A DNA stretch of 45,938 nucleotides from DASTOB01 sp035720425. GTDB taxonomy: Bacteria; Chloroflexota; Limnocylindria; Limnocylindrales; CSP1-4. Location of the stretch: NCBI GenBank assembly GCA_035720425.1, contig DASTOB010000139.1:1-45938 (forward strand). Direction: 5' to 3'. The notes below the pieces were generated by a model. That model saw only the letters and a list, made by a program, of their open reading frames with translations, did not search any database and was not told where the DNA came from. A program made the translations under genes and the position numbers. Shown here piece after piece: positions 1 to 8,503 of this stretch (positions within the stretch are counted from its first letter, which is position 1; each line of letters begins with the position of its first letter).

Positions 1-298
1 ACCCGGCGACGCAGTACACCGCACCCTCGCGGATCACGTAGCCGAGCGGCGCTTCGCGGACGAGGCCGGAGCGACGGCCGCACGTCCGAAGGAGCATGAC
101 GTGCCCGGTCAGCGGATTCCCGATCAGCCAACCGAGTCCCCGACGGGTCAGCGGTGCCATGAACCCACGATTGACGACGACGAACGCGTGCTGGAGCGGC
201 CGAAGCAGGAGCGTCATGAGCGGGCCATACGGGAGTCCCACGTTGCCGGTCGCCGCAGCGCGGTCCGGCTCCGGCCGCCGCCGCTCCAGATCGGTCAT
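1..298 (-). CDS. DDN-like nitroreductase / F420-type deazaflavin oxidoreductase, N-terminal part only
   Basis: A minus-strand frame opens with ATG at 298 and runs off the left edge, giving 99 visible codons. Visible sequence includes NPLTGHVMLLRTCGRRSG followed by a basic stretch and PLGY, which is the beta-barrel signature of the DDN (deazaflavin-dependent nitroreductase, split-barrel) family. Members bind F420 or a related flavin and reduce varied substrates. The C-terminal half is outside the window, so cofactor residues cannot be checked. It is divergent from the downstream hydrolase, with about 115 bases between them. The family call rests on motif recognition only. Confidence 0.7.
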   Translation of the reverse strand, partial: MTDLERRRPEPDRAAATGNVGLPYGPLMTLLLRPLQHAFVVVNRGFMAPLTRRGLGWLIGNPLTGHVMLLRTCGRRSGLVREAPLGYVIREGAVYCVAG

Positions 299-413
299 GC
301 TTCGATCATCGGCGTCCGCGCTGTCCGTGCCAGAGTCGAACGGCCCGGTCGGGTGCCCCGACCACGGACACCCCATTGACAGACGCCGCGCACGAACGGG
401 AGGCGTACCACTC

Positions 414-1124
414 GTGACTTCGGCACCGATCATCCTCGTTCCAGGCTTCTGGCTCGGCGCGTGGGCGTGGGACGAGGTCGCCGCCGCGCTCCGGGCCGAC
501 GGCCACGAGGTGACCGCCCTCACGCTGCCGGGCCTCGAGTCGGCCGATGCGGACCGATCCGCGATCACCCTGGCGGACCACATCGAGGCGATCTGTGACG
601 CGGTGCGGGCCAGTCGGGCGCCGGTCGTCCTCGCGGTGCACAGCGCGGCCGGCTTCTCCGGCTATGCCGCGAGCGACCGCGTTCCGGAGCGGATCGCGGC
701 GATGGTCTACGTCGACACCGCCCCCGGAAAGGGCGCCCCGGATCCCGACTTCGACGCCGTCGAGAAGCCACTCGACTGGGCGGCCATCGAGGCGGAGGAA
801 AACCTCGACGGGCTGACCGAGGAGCACAAGGCGACGTTCCGTGAGCGCGCCGTGCCGGAGCCGGGAGGCATCCTCCGCGGGGCCGTCCCGTTGATCAACG
901 ACGCCCGCCGGGACATCCCGAGCACGATCATCTGCACCGGCTTCCCGTCCGACATGATCCGGTCCGCCGCGGCCGAGAAGGACTGGGCCTGGCTCGCCGG
1001 CGTCCGCGAGCTGCGCACCGTCACCTGGCTCGACCTCCCGACCAGTCACTGGCCGATGTGGTCACGCCCGCGCGACCTGGCCGACCTTATCGGCCGCGTG
1101 GCCACCGAACACGGCACCGCTTGA
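414..1124 (+). CDS. alpha/beta hydrolase
   Basis: 236 residues. The start is GTG at 414 because GGGAGG at 398-403 lies 10 bases upstream and the hydrolase fold begins at once (SAPIILVPGFW). An in-frame ATG at 96 would add about 106 non-homologous residues over the opposite-strand nitroreductase gene. The nucleophile elbow is VHSAAG (Ser about 77), the oxyanion HG-type turn is PGFW near residue 10, and the likely catalytic His is in TSHWPMW near the C terminus. This resembles the small esterase/salicylate-esterase-like group. The substrate is unknown, there is no signal peptide, and the protein is probably cytoplasmic. Confidence 0.85.
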   Translation: MTSAPIILVPGFWLGAWAWDEVAAALRADGHEVTALTLPGLESADADRSAITLADHIEAICDAVRASRAPVVLAVHSAAGFSGYAASDRVPERIAAMVYVDTAPGKGAPDPDFDAVEKPLDWAAIEAEENLDGLTEEHKATFRERAVPEPGGILRGAVPLINDARRDIPSTIICTGFPSDMIRSAAAEKDWAWLAGVRELRTVTWLDLPTSHWPMWSRPRDLADLIGRVATEHGTA

Positions 1125-1172
1125 CCGTTCCGGCAGACCCGTCCGGATGACCGAGCCGTCCCGGGCTGCCGC

Positions 1173-2852
1173 TCAGCTGACGAGGCGCTTGTAGCGGATC
1201 CGGTGCGGCTGGTCCGCGGCGGCCCCGAGCTCCCGGCGCCGGAACGCCTCGTAGTCGCTCACGTTGCCCTGGAAGAAGCGGACCTGGCTGTCGCCCTCGA
1301 AGGCGAGGATGTGGGTCGCGATCCGATCCAGGAACCAGCGATCGTGGCTGATCACCACGACGCAGCCCGGGAACGACTCGAGCCCGGCCTCGAGCGCCCG
1401 GAGCGTGTCGACATCGAGATCGTTGGTCGGCTCGTCGAGGAGCAGGACGTTGCCCCCCGACTGGAGGAGCTTCGCGAGGTGGACGCGGTTGCGTTCGCCG
1501 CCCGACAGGCTGCCGACCACCTTCTGCTGATCGGTGCCGCGGAAGTTGAAGGACGACACGTAGGCGCGCGCCGGGACCTCGCGGTTGCCGACCTTGACCG
1601 ATTCGACGCCGTCCGTGATCTCCTCGAACACGGTCCGATCCGCCCGCAGGGCGTCGCGCGACTGGTCGACGTAGCTCATGACGACGGTCTCGCCGATGGC
1701 GATCTCCCCGGCATCCGGCTGGTCGCGGCCGACGAGCATCCGGGCGAGGGTCGTCTTGCCGGCACCGTTGGGGCCGATGATCCCGACGATCCCCGACCGG
1801 GGCAGGGAGAACGTGAGGTCCTCGATGAGCAGCCGGTCGCCGAACCCCTTGCGCAGGTTCGTGACGTCGATGACCCGGTCGCCGAGGCGCGGTCCGGGCG
1901 GAATCGCGATCTCAAGCTCCCGGGCCTGGACGCCACGTGCGTCGTTCGCTTCCGCGAGGAGCTGCTCGTAGGCGGTCAGGCGCGCCTTGCCCTTCGCCTG
2001 CCGGGCCTTCGCCCCCATCCGGACCCATTCGAGCTCGCGGGCGAGCGTGCGCTGTCGCGCGTCGGCCTGTTTCTGTTCGTGGCCCATGCGCTCGAGCTTC
2101 TGCTCGAGCCAACCGGAGTAGTTGCCCTGGAACGGGTATCCCCTCCCCCGGTCGAGCTCGAGGATCCACTGCGCGACGTTGTCGAGGAAGTAGCGGTCGT
2201 GGGTGACGGCCATGACGGTGCCGGAGTACTCGTCGAGGAACCGCTCGAGCCACTCGACCGACTCCGCGTCGAGGTGGTTCGTCGGCTCGTCGAGGAGGAG
2301 CAGATCGGGGTGCTGGAGGAGGAGCCGGGCGAGGGCGACGCGCCGTCGCTCGCCGCCCGACAGCGCGGTCACGTCGGCGTCGTCCGGCGGGCAGCGCAGT
2401 GCATCCATCGCGATCTCGACGTTGCGCTCGACGTTCCACGCGTCGGCGGCGTTGATCCGGTCCTCGAGGGCCGCCTGCTCGGCGCCGATCGCCTCGTAGT
2501 CGGCGTCCGGCTCCGACCATTTGGCCATGACGGCGTTGTACTGGTCGATGAGGTCCTGGAGCGGCCGAACGCCGTCGAGGACGTTGCCCTTCACATCCTT
2601 GGCCGGGTCGAGTTGCGGCTCCTGGGGCAGGAGGCCGACGGTGAAGCCCGGCGTCAGGCGCGCCTCGCCGGTGAACCCGTCGTCGAGCCCGGCCATGATT
2701 CGGAGGAGGCTTGATTTCCCGGAGCCGTTGGGTCCGATGACGCCGATCTTGGCGCCCGGGAAGAACGAGATCGAGATGTCCTCGAGGACCGTCCGATCCG
2801 GCGGGTAGTGGCGGCTGAGCTTGTAGGTCGTGTAGATGAACTCGGCGGGCAT
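1173..2852 (-). CDS. ettA: energy-dependent translational throttle protein EttA (ABC-F)
   Basis: 559 residues, close to E. coli EttA (555), with alignable sequence from start to end. It has two ATP-binding cassettes: Walker A at residues 40-47 (GPNGSGKS) and GPNGAGKTT in the second half, two signatures LSGGER, and Walker B LLLDEPTNHLD and LLLDEPTNDLD. The EttA-type arm insertion lies between PQEPQLDP and the first signature, and the interdomain linker carries KARQAKGKAR. ABC-F proteins of this type bind the ribosomal E site and couple ATP/ADP status to entry into elongation. There are no membrane segments. It is a single-gene unit. ATG at 2852 has a candidate -10 (TACCCT) nine bases upstream and no Shine-Dalgarno. 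Confidence 0.96.
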   Translation of the reverse strand: MPAEFIYTTYKLSRHYPPDRTVLEDISISFFPGAKIGVIGPNGSGKSSLLRIMAGLDDGFTGEARLTPGFTVGLLPQEPQLDPAKDVKGNVLDGVRPLQDLIDQYNAVMAKWSEPDADYEAIGAEQAALEDRINAADAWNVERNVEIAMDALRCPPDDADVTALSGGERRRVALARLLLQHPDLLLLDEPTNHLDAESVEWLERFLDEYSGTVMAVTHDRYFLDNVAQWILELDRGRGYPFQGNYSGWLEQKLERMGHEQKQADARQRTLARELEWVRMGAKARQAKGKARLTAYEQLLAEANDARGVQARELEIAIPPGPRLGDRVIDVTNLRKGFGDRLLIEDLTFSLPRSGIVGIIGPNGAGKTTLARMLVGRDQPDAGEIAIGETVVMSYVDQSRDALRADRTVFEEITDGVESVKVGNREVPARAYVSSFNFRGTDQQKVVGSLSGGERNRVHLAKLLQSGGNVLLLDEPTNDLDVDTLRALEAGLESFPGCVVVISHDRWFLDRIATHILAFEGDSQVRFFQGNVSDYEAFRRRELGAAADQPHRIRYKRLVS

Positions 2853-2861
2853 GGTGGCTCA

Positions 2862-2867
2862 AGGGTA
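2862..2867 (-). promoter_or_regulatory. candidate -10 box of ettA, leaderless-type spacing
   Basis: TACCCT on the minus strand with 9 bases to the ATG. Transcription would begin about two bases before the start codon. No clear -35 is visible. It belongs to a recurring pattern in this window. Confidence 0.4.
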
Positions 2868-2924
2868 GCGGGGCGACACACGGGATGGTGGTGTTCGCCC
2901 CAGCGCCGGCTCGATGGACCCGAC

Positions 2925-2964
2925 GCCGGCCCGTTTCGCCGCTGAACCCGGCCCGTTTCGCCGC
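2925..2964. repeat. two direct copies of an 18-base unit upstream of ettA
   Basis: The core CGGCCCGTTTCGCCGC occurs at about 2927-2942 and 2949-2964, a 22-base period. It lies between the ettA promoter and the end of the dehydrogenase gene. No function is evident; a tandem protein-binding site or slippage product is possible. Confidence 0.5.
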
Positions 2965-3004
2965 GGCCGGATCGCCGCGGCGCGGGCCGACCACGCCCCC
3001 GTGG

Positions 3005-4006
3005 TCACGGAATGATCGTGACGATCACCTTGCCCTGGGCCTTCCCGTCGTCGACGTGACGGAGGGCGGCGACCACCTCGTCGAGCGAGAACCGGCGGTC
3101 GAGGACCGGCTTGAGCGTCCCGTCGGCGATCATCGCGAGGATCCGCCCTACGTCGCCCGCGTCGAACGGCTTCCACCACAGGAGCAGGCCCATCCGCCGC
3201 CCCGTGGCCCGCGAGATCAGCCCGCCGAGGAGCATCGCGCCGAAGATGAGCGTGCCGCTCCCCCCGGCCGTGACGTAGGCGCCGCCCCTCCGCAACGAGG
3301 ATCGCCAGCGGAGGAGCGAGTGGTGCGCGTCGACGTCGTAGATCCAGTCGAAGCGCTGGCCGGTTCGCGTGTAATCGGTCGTCGTGTAGTCGATGACCTC
3401 GTCCGCGCCGAGCGAGCGCACGAAGTCGACCTTGGCGGTGCTGCACACGGCGGTGACGTGCGCACCCATCGCCTTGGCGATCTGGACCGCGAACGGTCCC
3501 ACGTTGCCCGACGCCCCGACGATCATGACCCGGTCGCCGGGCTTGATGGTCTGCCGGTCGCGGCGGCGAAGCCCCTGGAGCCCGAGGACGGCCGAGTGCG
3601 GAAGGGCCGCCGCGACCTCGTAGTCCATCGCCGGCGGGATCGCCGCGAACGCCCGCTCCGGCGCGCAGACGTACTCCGCGAACGCGCCCTGGCCGAAGCC
3701 GGACAGGTCCGCGAACACGCGGTCGCCGGGCCCAAAGCGCGTGGCGCCCGGCCCCACCGCCTCGACCACGCCGGCTGCGTCGAGCCCGATGCGCTGGACG
3801 CGCGGTGCGCGCAGGCCGGTGAACAACCGGGTGAACTGCCAGCGCGGGTAGAGGCCGTCGAGGTCCGCGCGATTGACCGACGCGGCGTGGACTCGCACGA
3901 GGATCTGATCGCCCTCGGGCTCGGGGCGTTCGATCTCCCGGAGTTCGACCACCTCCGGGGGACCGTAGCGGTCCCGAAGAGCGGCCTTCATGGTTGGCGA
4001 TGGCAT
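3005..4006 (-). CDS. zinc-free quinone-oxidoreductase-like NAD(P)-dependent dehydrogenase
   Basis: 333 residues, MDR superfamily. The GroES-like part begins MKAALRDRYGPPEVVELREI; the Rossmann loop is VGASGNVGPFAVQIAKAMGA, followed by GADEVIDY, the typical quinone-reductase (QOR/zeta-crystallin-like) pattern. The catalytic-zinc ligands of classical alcohol dehydrogenases are absent, so an NADPH-dependent reduction of quinones or enones is likely. The start is ATG 4006; ATG 3991 (MKAAL) is an equally homologous alternative. It is divergent from the GIDE-domain gene. The substrate cannot be predicted. Confidence 0.9.
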   Translation of the reverse strand: MPSPTMKAALRDRYGPPEVVELREIERPEPEGDQILVRVHAASVNRADLDGLYPRWQFTRLFTGLRAPRVQRIGLDAAGVVEAVGPGATRFGPGDRVFADLSGFGQGAFAEYVCAPERAFAAIPPAMDYEVAAALPHSAVLGLQGLRRRDRQTIKPGDRVMIVGASGNVGPFAVQIAKAMGAHVTAVCSTAKVDFVRSLGADEVIDYTTTDYTRTGQRFDWIYDVDAHHSLLRWRSSLRRGGAYVTAGGSGTLIFGAMLLGGLISRATGRRMGLLLWWKPFDAGDVGRILAMIADGTLKPVLDRRFSLDEVVAALRHVDDGKAQGKVIVTIIP

Positions 4007-4103
4007 GGCGTCATCGTCGCACAGCGGGGCGACCGCCCGCCGAGGGTGCCGCTCGCCTGAGCCGGCCACTCGCGCGGGCCGCCGCTCGTCGCCCGGCGTC
4101 TCG

Positions 4104-4109
4104 TACGAT
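4104..4109 (+). promoter_or_regulatory. candidate -10 box for the GIDE-lemA pair
   Basis: TACGAT with six bases to the GTG at 4116, so transcription would start at or next to the start codon. No Shine-Dalgarno is present. Confidence 0.45.
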
Positions 4110-4115
4110 GCGAGC

Positions 4116-4997
4116 GTGCCAGCGGACTCGGCGATCATCGGACTGACCGTTGCGGGCATCGCGACCGGTGTGTGGCTGCTCATCCGGGGATTCGGAAGCC
4201 GCCTCGATGCCGCCCGGATCGCCGACACCGCGACGTCCTCGATCGCATCGATCGCTCTCGGCGAGGTCCGTGTGAGCGGAACCGTCGAGCCGGCCGAGGT
4301 GCTCCTGACCTCGCCCCTCCAGGACCTTCCGTGCGTGTACTACCGGGCGCGCATCGATGACGCGCGGGGCGACGCGTCTGCCGAGTCACTCGACGAGGAG
4401 CGGTCGGTGGGATTCCGGGTTCGCGATGCAACCGGCTCGCTGCGCGTGTTTCCGCGCGGCGCTCGCTGGGAGGTGCCGGACCGCTTCGACGAGTCGAGCT
4501 CGATCGTGGGCGACCAGCCGTTCGGGCTGCGCATGCGAACACGGTCGTCCGGTCGGCCGGCCCGCTATCGCGAGGCGCGAGTCGAGCCGGACGACATCGT
4601 GACCGTCGTCGGCCGCGTCGTCCCGTTTGCCGAACTGCCCGTGGAGTCGGCCGGGCCGCTCCATACCGACCCTCCCGCCTCATGGGGCAACGCCGCGATT
4701 CCGGGCTTCGGGATCGGTCGGCCCGTCAAGCGACCGCACGTCGACCCGCAGGCCAGCGCTCCCCCACTCGCGACGGCGGCCGAGGAGGCGGACTACGCCG
4801 AGACATTCGATCTCGCGCCGGACAGCCTCGTCCTGGCGTCCGACCCGGACGTGCCTCTCGTCATTGCTTTCGGCTCGCCGGCGGCCGCCGTGGCCCGCCA
4901 CGAGGAGCGCTACGCGATCGGGCTGCTCGGCGCCGTGCTCGCGATCGGGTCCGCGGTCGCCCTCGCGCTCGTACTTGGCGGAGGGGTCGCCCGGTGA
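4116..4997 (+). CDS. GIDE-domain membrane protein
   Basis: 293 residues from GTG 4116. One hydrophobic segment lies at the N terminus (IIGLTVAGIATGVWLLI) and another at the C terminus (AIGLLGAVLAIGSAVALAL). Between them is a GIDE-type domain: GEVRVSGTVEPAEVLLTSPL, then DLPCVYYRARIDD, then a GFRVRD and RVFPRGARW block. This domain is shared by bacterial membrane proteins and the intermembrane loop of eukaryotic MUL1. The stop overlaps the start of lemA by four bases (GTGA), and GIDE-LemA pairing is a recurrent bacterial arrangement. Its biochemical role is unknown. No RING finger is seen. Confidence 0.85.
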   Translation: MPADSAIIGLTVAGIATGVWLLIRGFGSRLDAARIADTATSSIASIALGEVRVSGTVEPAEVLLTSPLQDLPCVYYRARIDDARGDASAESLDEERSVGFRVRDATGSLRVFPRGARWEVPDRFDESSSIVGDQPFGLRMRTRSSGRPARYREARVEPDDIVTVVGRVVPFAELPVESAGPLHTDPPASWGNAAIPGFGIGRPVKRPHVDPQASAPPLATAAEEADYAETFDLAPDSLVLASDPDVPLVIAFGSPAAAVARHEERYAIGLLGAVLAIGSAVALALVLGGGVAR

Positions 4998-5530
4998 CCC
5001 CGCTGACGGCCGCCGCGCTGTTCGCCGTCGCGCTCGTGGCACTCATCGGCCTGTTCTGGCTCCTCGCGACGTACAACGCGGTCGTCGCGCTCCAGCTCCG
5101 GATCGACAAGGCCTGGGCGAACATCGAGGTGGCGCTCAAGCAGCGCCACGATCAACTGCCCAGGCTGGTCGACGCCGTGCGCGGCGTGATGGCGTTCGAG
5201 CGCGCGACCCTCGAGCGTGTGACCGAACTGCGGGCGGCGTTCCGGCCGGAGGCACCGATCCCGGACCAGGCCGAGACGGCCGCCGCTACCTCGGATGCCG
5301 TCCGACACCTGTTTGCGGTCGTCGAGCGCTACCCGGAGCTTCGGTCGCAGGCCAACGTGCTGGATCTGCAGGACGAGATCGAGCGGCTCGAGTCGATGAT
5401 CGCCGACCGACGCGAGCTCTACAACGACCAGGTCTACCGCTACAACGCGCGGATCGCGCAGGTTCCGACGGCCTGGCTGGCCCGCATCCTCGGCTGGCAG
5501 CCATCCGAGTTCTTCGCACCGACGCCCTGA
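4994..5530 (+). CDS. lemA: LemA family protein
   Basis: 178 residues from GTG 4994, translationally coupled to the preceding gene. There is an N-terminal membrane segment at about residues 5-25, then YNAVVALQLRIDKAWANIEV, the LemA hallmark, followed by a long helical region with KQRHDQLPRLV and a C-terminal YNDQVYRYNARI block. LemA proteins are membrane-anchored helical bundles with the C-terminal part outside the membrane in several bacteria; the molecular function is unsettled. The size matches the family (about 180-190). Confidence 0.93.
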   Translation: MTPLTAAALFAVALVALIGLFWLLATYNAVVALQLRIDKAWANIEVALKQRHDQLPRLVDAVRGVMAFERATLERVTELRAAFRPEAPIPDQAETAAATSDAVRHLFAVVERYPELRSQANVLDLQDEIERLESMIADRRELYNDQVYRYNARIAQVPTAWLARILGWQPSEFFAPTP

Positions 5531-5573
5531 AGGAATCGCCGTCGGCCGACGCCATACTCGGTGAGCGCGGCAG

Positions 5574-6149
5574 ATGTCCGCGCCGCAGCGGGAGCGACGA
5601 GTGACATCCGATCTCGTCGAGCGCGCACAGCGGGGCGAGCACGAGGCCTTCGAGGTCCTCGCGACCGCCGCATACCACCGCCTGTACGCGATCGCCCGAA
5701 GGATCCTCCGTGACGGGTATGCCGCGGAGGATGCCGTCCAGGATGCCCTCGTTCGGGCCTGGCGTGACGTGCGCGGTTTGCGCGACCGCGACCGGTTCGA
5801 CGCCTGGCTTCACCGACTCCTCGTCCATGCGTGCCACGACCAGGTTCGCCGTGCACATCGGCGGCCCGTCGAGGTCGCGCAGGAGTCCATCGAACCTGTC
5901 GCACGCGATGACCTCTCGCTGGTGGCCGACCGCGACGAGATCGAGCGTGGGTTCCTTCGGCTGTCGGTCGAGCAGCGGGCCGTGCTCGTGCTGACGCATT
6001 ACGTTGGCCTGTCGGCTCCGGAGATTGCCGAGATCCTCGGGATCCCGCCCGGAACCGTCTACTCACGACTCCACTACGGCGCCCGGGCATTGCGCGACGC
6101 GATCGCCGGCCCGGATGCCGGTCATGCCACCCCGGAGCCTGGGCGATGA
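5574..6149 (+). CDS. ECF-type RNA polymerase sigma factor
   Basis: 191 residues. Region 2 is visible as YAIARRILRDGYAAEDAVQDALVRAW and FDAWLHRLLVHACHD; region 4 as LSVEQRAVLVLTHYVGLSAPEIAEILGIPPGTVYSRLHYGARAL (a standard sigma-70 region 4 helix-turn-helix, described here across its segments). GTG 5601 is a credible alternative start because GGGAG at 5590-5594 precedes it by six bases and the protein would then begin directly at the domain. The stop overlaps the next gene by four bases (ATGA), so that membrane protein is the likely partner or anti-sigma factor. Confidence 0.93.
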   Translation: MSAPQRERRVTSDLVERAQRGEHEAFEVLATAAYHRLYAIARRILRDGYAAEDAVQDALVRAWRDVRGLRDRDRFDAWLHRLLVHACHDQVRRAHRRPVEVAQESIEPVARDDLSLVADRDEIERGFLRLSVEQRAVLVLTHYVGLSAPEIAEILGIPPGTVYSRLHYGARALRDAIAGPDAGHATPEPGR

Positions 6150-7405
6150 ACGAGTCGACGGAACGGATCATGCGCGAGTGGCTGCGCGAGGGCCCGGATC
6201 ACGGGCCCGTCGAGACCCTCGACCGGATCTTCGAGACGTCGCGTCGGACGCCGCAGCGACCGGGTTGGGCGTTCATCGAAAGGTGGCTTCCGATGCAGCT
6301 TGCCCTGCGGCCCGCGGTGGTTCCGCGAACTGCCGCATACCTCGCTCTCCTCGCCCTGCTTCTACTCGCCGTCCTCGCCGCGGCGTACATCGGCGCGAAC
6401 CAGCGACGCCTCCCGGCGCCGATCGGTCCGGCTGCGAACGGGCTCATCGCCTTCGACGCCGGCCAGCGGATCCTCGTGGCCGACCCGGACGGCACGAACG
6501 TGAGAACCCTGGTCGACGACGGGGCGGTCAACCTCGCGCCGACCTTCTCGATCGACGGCACGCGGATCGCCTACTGGTCGCAGCCGGAGCGATTCCAGCC
6601 GTATCAGCTGGTCGTGGTGAATCCGGATGGCTCGGGCCGAACCGTCGTGGCCACCGATGCCAACGTGACGAGCGCGTTTGCCCGTCATTCGGTGGCCTGG
6701 TCCCCCAACGGTGATGAGATCGCCTACGCGTCCGCGCTCAACGGTCGTGCTGTCCTGTACGTCGCTGCCGTCGACGGAAGCGGCGTCCGGCAGCTGCTCG
6801 TCGGTGGGTCCGACGCGACACAGCCGCGGTGGTCGCCGTCCGGCAACTACATCGCCTTCCGCTGGGAGGACGATGGGACGGTCGGGTTGGCGGCCATTCG
6901 GCCGGACGGCACGGATCGATTGGACCTCGTCTCGTACGCGGCGCCCGCTGAAGACCCGGCTGCCGGCGACCGGGTCTATGACGGCTACCAGTGGGCGCCG
7001 AACGGTGGCTTTCTCGTCTACCACTACCTCGACCATGGCGGCGACGTCGCCAGGGTCGACCTCAACGGCCGCGTCACCGTGATCGCCGCGGACGAGGACA
7101 CGAGCGAGTTCGACCCGATCATCTCGCCGGATGGCGCGTCCATCGCCTTCGTCGAGAAGGACGGGCTGAGCTTCGCGATCGCCAACGCTGACGGCACCGG
7201 CCGGCGCACGCTGGGGCCGAACCCGTTCGGCTGCCAACGGGCAGCCGTCTGGTCGCCGGACGGGACGATGATCGTGGGCTTCCTCGAAGCCCGGGCATGC
7301 AACGGGCTCGGCGCGATTCGCCTGGACGATCCCGAAACGGTGATCGAACTCGACGCACCGGCCTCGTCCGTGGGCTTCCCGTCCTGGCAGCGGCTGGCCC
7401 CGTAG
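6146..7405 (+). CDS. membrane-anchored TolB/PD40-type beta-propeller protein, possible anti-sigma partner
   Basis: 419 residues. The cytoplasmic N-terminal part is about 60 residues, with a membrane helix at about 63-82 (alanine/leucine rich) and an outer C-terminal beta-propeller. The propeller shows repeated TolB-like strands: WSPNGDEIAYAS, WSPSGNYIAF, ISPDGASIAF, WSPDGTMIVG. It is translationally coupled to the ECF sigma gene. The short N-terminal region has no zinc-binding HxxxCxxC anti-sigma motif, so an anti-sigma role is inferred from position and topology only. The propeller could sense a ligand or cell-wall component. Confidence 0.8.
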   Translation: MNESTERIMREWLREGPDHGPVETLDRIFETSRRTPQRPGWAFIERWLPMQLALRPAVVPRTAAYLALLALLLLAVLAAAYIGANQRRLPAPIGPAANGLIAFDAGQRILVADPDGTNVRTLVDDGAVNLAPTFSIDGTRIAYWSQPERFQPYQLVVVNPDGSGRTVVATDANVTSAFARHSVAWSPNGDEIAYASALNGRAVLYVAAVDGSGVRQLLVGGSDATQPRWSPSGNYIAFRWEDDGTVGLAAIRPDGTDRLDLVSYAAPAEDPAAGDRVYDGYQWAPNGGFLVYHYLDHGGDVARVDLNGRVTVIAADEDTSEFDPIISPDGASIAFVEKDGLSFAIANADGTGRRTLGPNPFGCQRAAVWSPDGTMIVGFLEARACNGLGAIRLDDPETVIELDAPASSVGFPSWQRLAP

Positions 7406-7422
7406 CTGGAGTCGTGTCGCCG

Positions 7423-7455
7423 AGCCGCGCCGCGGCATGACCGTGGCGCGGCTTT
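7423..7455 (+). terminator. intrinsic terminator after the sigma/propeller operon
   Basis: AGCCGCGCC at 7423-7431 pairs with GGCGCGGCT at 7445-7453, extended inward by CGG/CCG and one G-U pair around a five-base loop. TTT follows, only a short U-run. It lies 18 bases after the stop codon. Confidence 0.65.
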
Positions 7456-7471
7456 CCGTGCCCGCCCACGG

Positions 7472-7477
7472 TATCCT
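7472..7477 (+). promoter_or_regulatory. candidate -10 box for the Gfo/Idh/MocA pair
   Basis: TATCCT with nine bases to the ATG at 7487. The interval has no good Shine-Dalgarno, so a near-leaderless transcript is likely. Confidence 0.4.
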
Positions 7478-7486
7478 CAGGATCGG

Positions 7487-8503
7487 ATGACTCTTCGAGT
7501 CGGTGTCGTCGGGGCCGGGAACATCTTCGAGCGCGGCTACCTGCCGGCGCTCCGCGCCACGGACGCGGTCCGCGTCACGGCGATCTGCGATCTCGACCCA
7601 GGTCGGGCCGCAGCGGGCGCGGCCCTGCTCGGAACGGCGCGCGTCGCGGCTTCCGATGCGGAGCTCTTCGGCTTCGAGGACCTCGACGCGGTGTTCATCC
7701 TGACGCCGACCCACACGCACGCCGATCTTACGATCGCGGCGCTCGAAGCCGGCCGGCACGTCCTGTGCGAAAAGCCGATGGCCCGCTCGGCGGCCGATGC
7801 GCGGCGGATGGCGGCGGCAGCCGAACGGACCGGACGCCGGCTCATGATCGGCCATGCCCGCCGCTTCGACGACCGCTGGATCGTCCTGCGCGAGCAGGTC
7901 GCTGCCGGGCGCATCGGCGAGATCGCCTATCTCTACCGGTCCGAGCACGCGTTCAACGGGGCGCCGGACGGCAGCTGGCAGTGGCGGGACGACCAGAGCG
8001 GCGGCGTGCTGTGGGACGTCGGCGTCCACGTGTCGGAGCTGTTCCACTGGTTTCTCGGCGAGCTGCCGCGGACCGCGTTCACCAAGGTCCTCCACGCCCG
8101 CCCGGAGTCCAACGCCGGCGGCGCACCAGACGCCGCGATCGTGACGTTCGACTACGGCGAGGCACGCCACGCCGTGCTCAGCGTGTCGTGGATCCACCCG
8201 CCGGGCTGGGGCCCCTTCTATGCGACGACCGAGATCGTCGGCACGCGCGGGAAGCTCGAGTCGTTCGATCGGGACGCCCATCCGGCAATCGTGGTCGGCG
8301 ATCGGGCGGAGTTCGTCCGGTTCTCGCCGCTCCTGTCGGCCCTCGCAACCACGTTCCGAGCTGAGGTGGAGCACTTCGCCGCGTCGATCGAGACCGGAGC
8401 GCCGTTCACCGTGACGGTCGACGATGCGATCGCGGCGATCGACATGGTTGAGGCGGCGGAGCGTTCTGCCCGGTCCGGCCGGCCGGAGGCGATCGCGCCG
8501 TGA
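7487..8503 (+). CDS. Gfo/Idh/MocA family oxidoreductase (1)
   Basis: 338 residues. The N-terminal Rossmann fold begins RVGVVGAGNIFERGYLPAL (G-x-G-x-x-G-like). The family EKP motif is LCEKPMARSAADARRM, and GHARRFDDRW plus GGVLWDVGVHVSELFHWF form the C-terminal catalytic alpha/beta domain with the conserved aspartate and histidine. These enzymes oxidise or reduce sugars, inositols or related polyols with NAD(P). It is coupled to a second member by a four-base GTGA overlap. No transporter or regulator is adjacent, so the substrate is unknown. Confidence 0.93.
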   Translation: MTLRVGVVGAGNIFERGYLPALRATDAVRVTAICDLDPGRAAAGAALLGTARVAASDAELFGFEDLDAVFILTPTHTHADLTIAALEAGRHVLCEKPMARSAADARRMAAAAERTGRRLMIGHARRFDDRWIVLREQVAAGRIGEIAYLYRSEHAFNGAPDGSWQWRDDQSGGVLWDVGVHVSELFHWFLGELPRTAFTKVLHARPESNAGGAPDAAIVTFDYGEARHAVLSVSWIHPPGWGPFYATTEIVGTRGKLESFDRDAHPAIVVGDRAEFVRFSPLLSALATTFRAEVEHFAASIETGAPFTVTVDDAIAAIDMVEAAERSARSGRPEAIAP

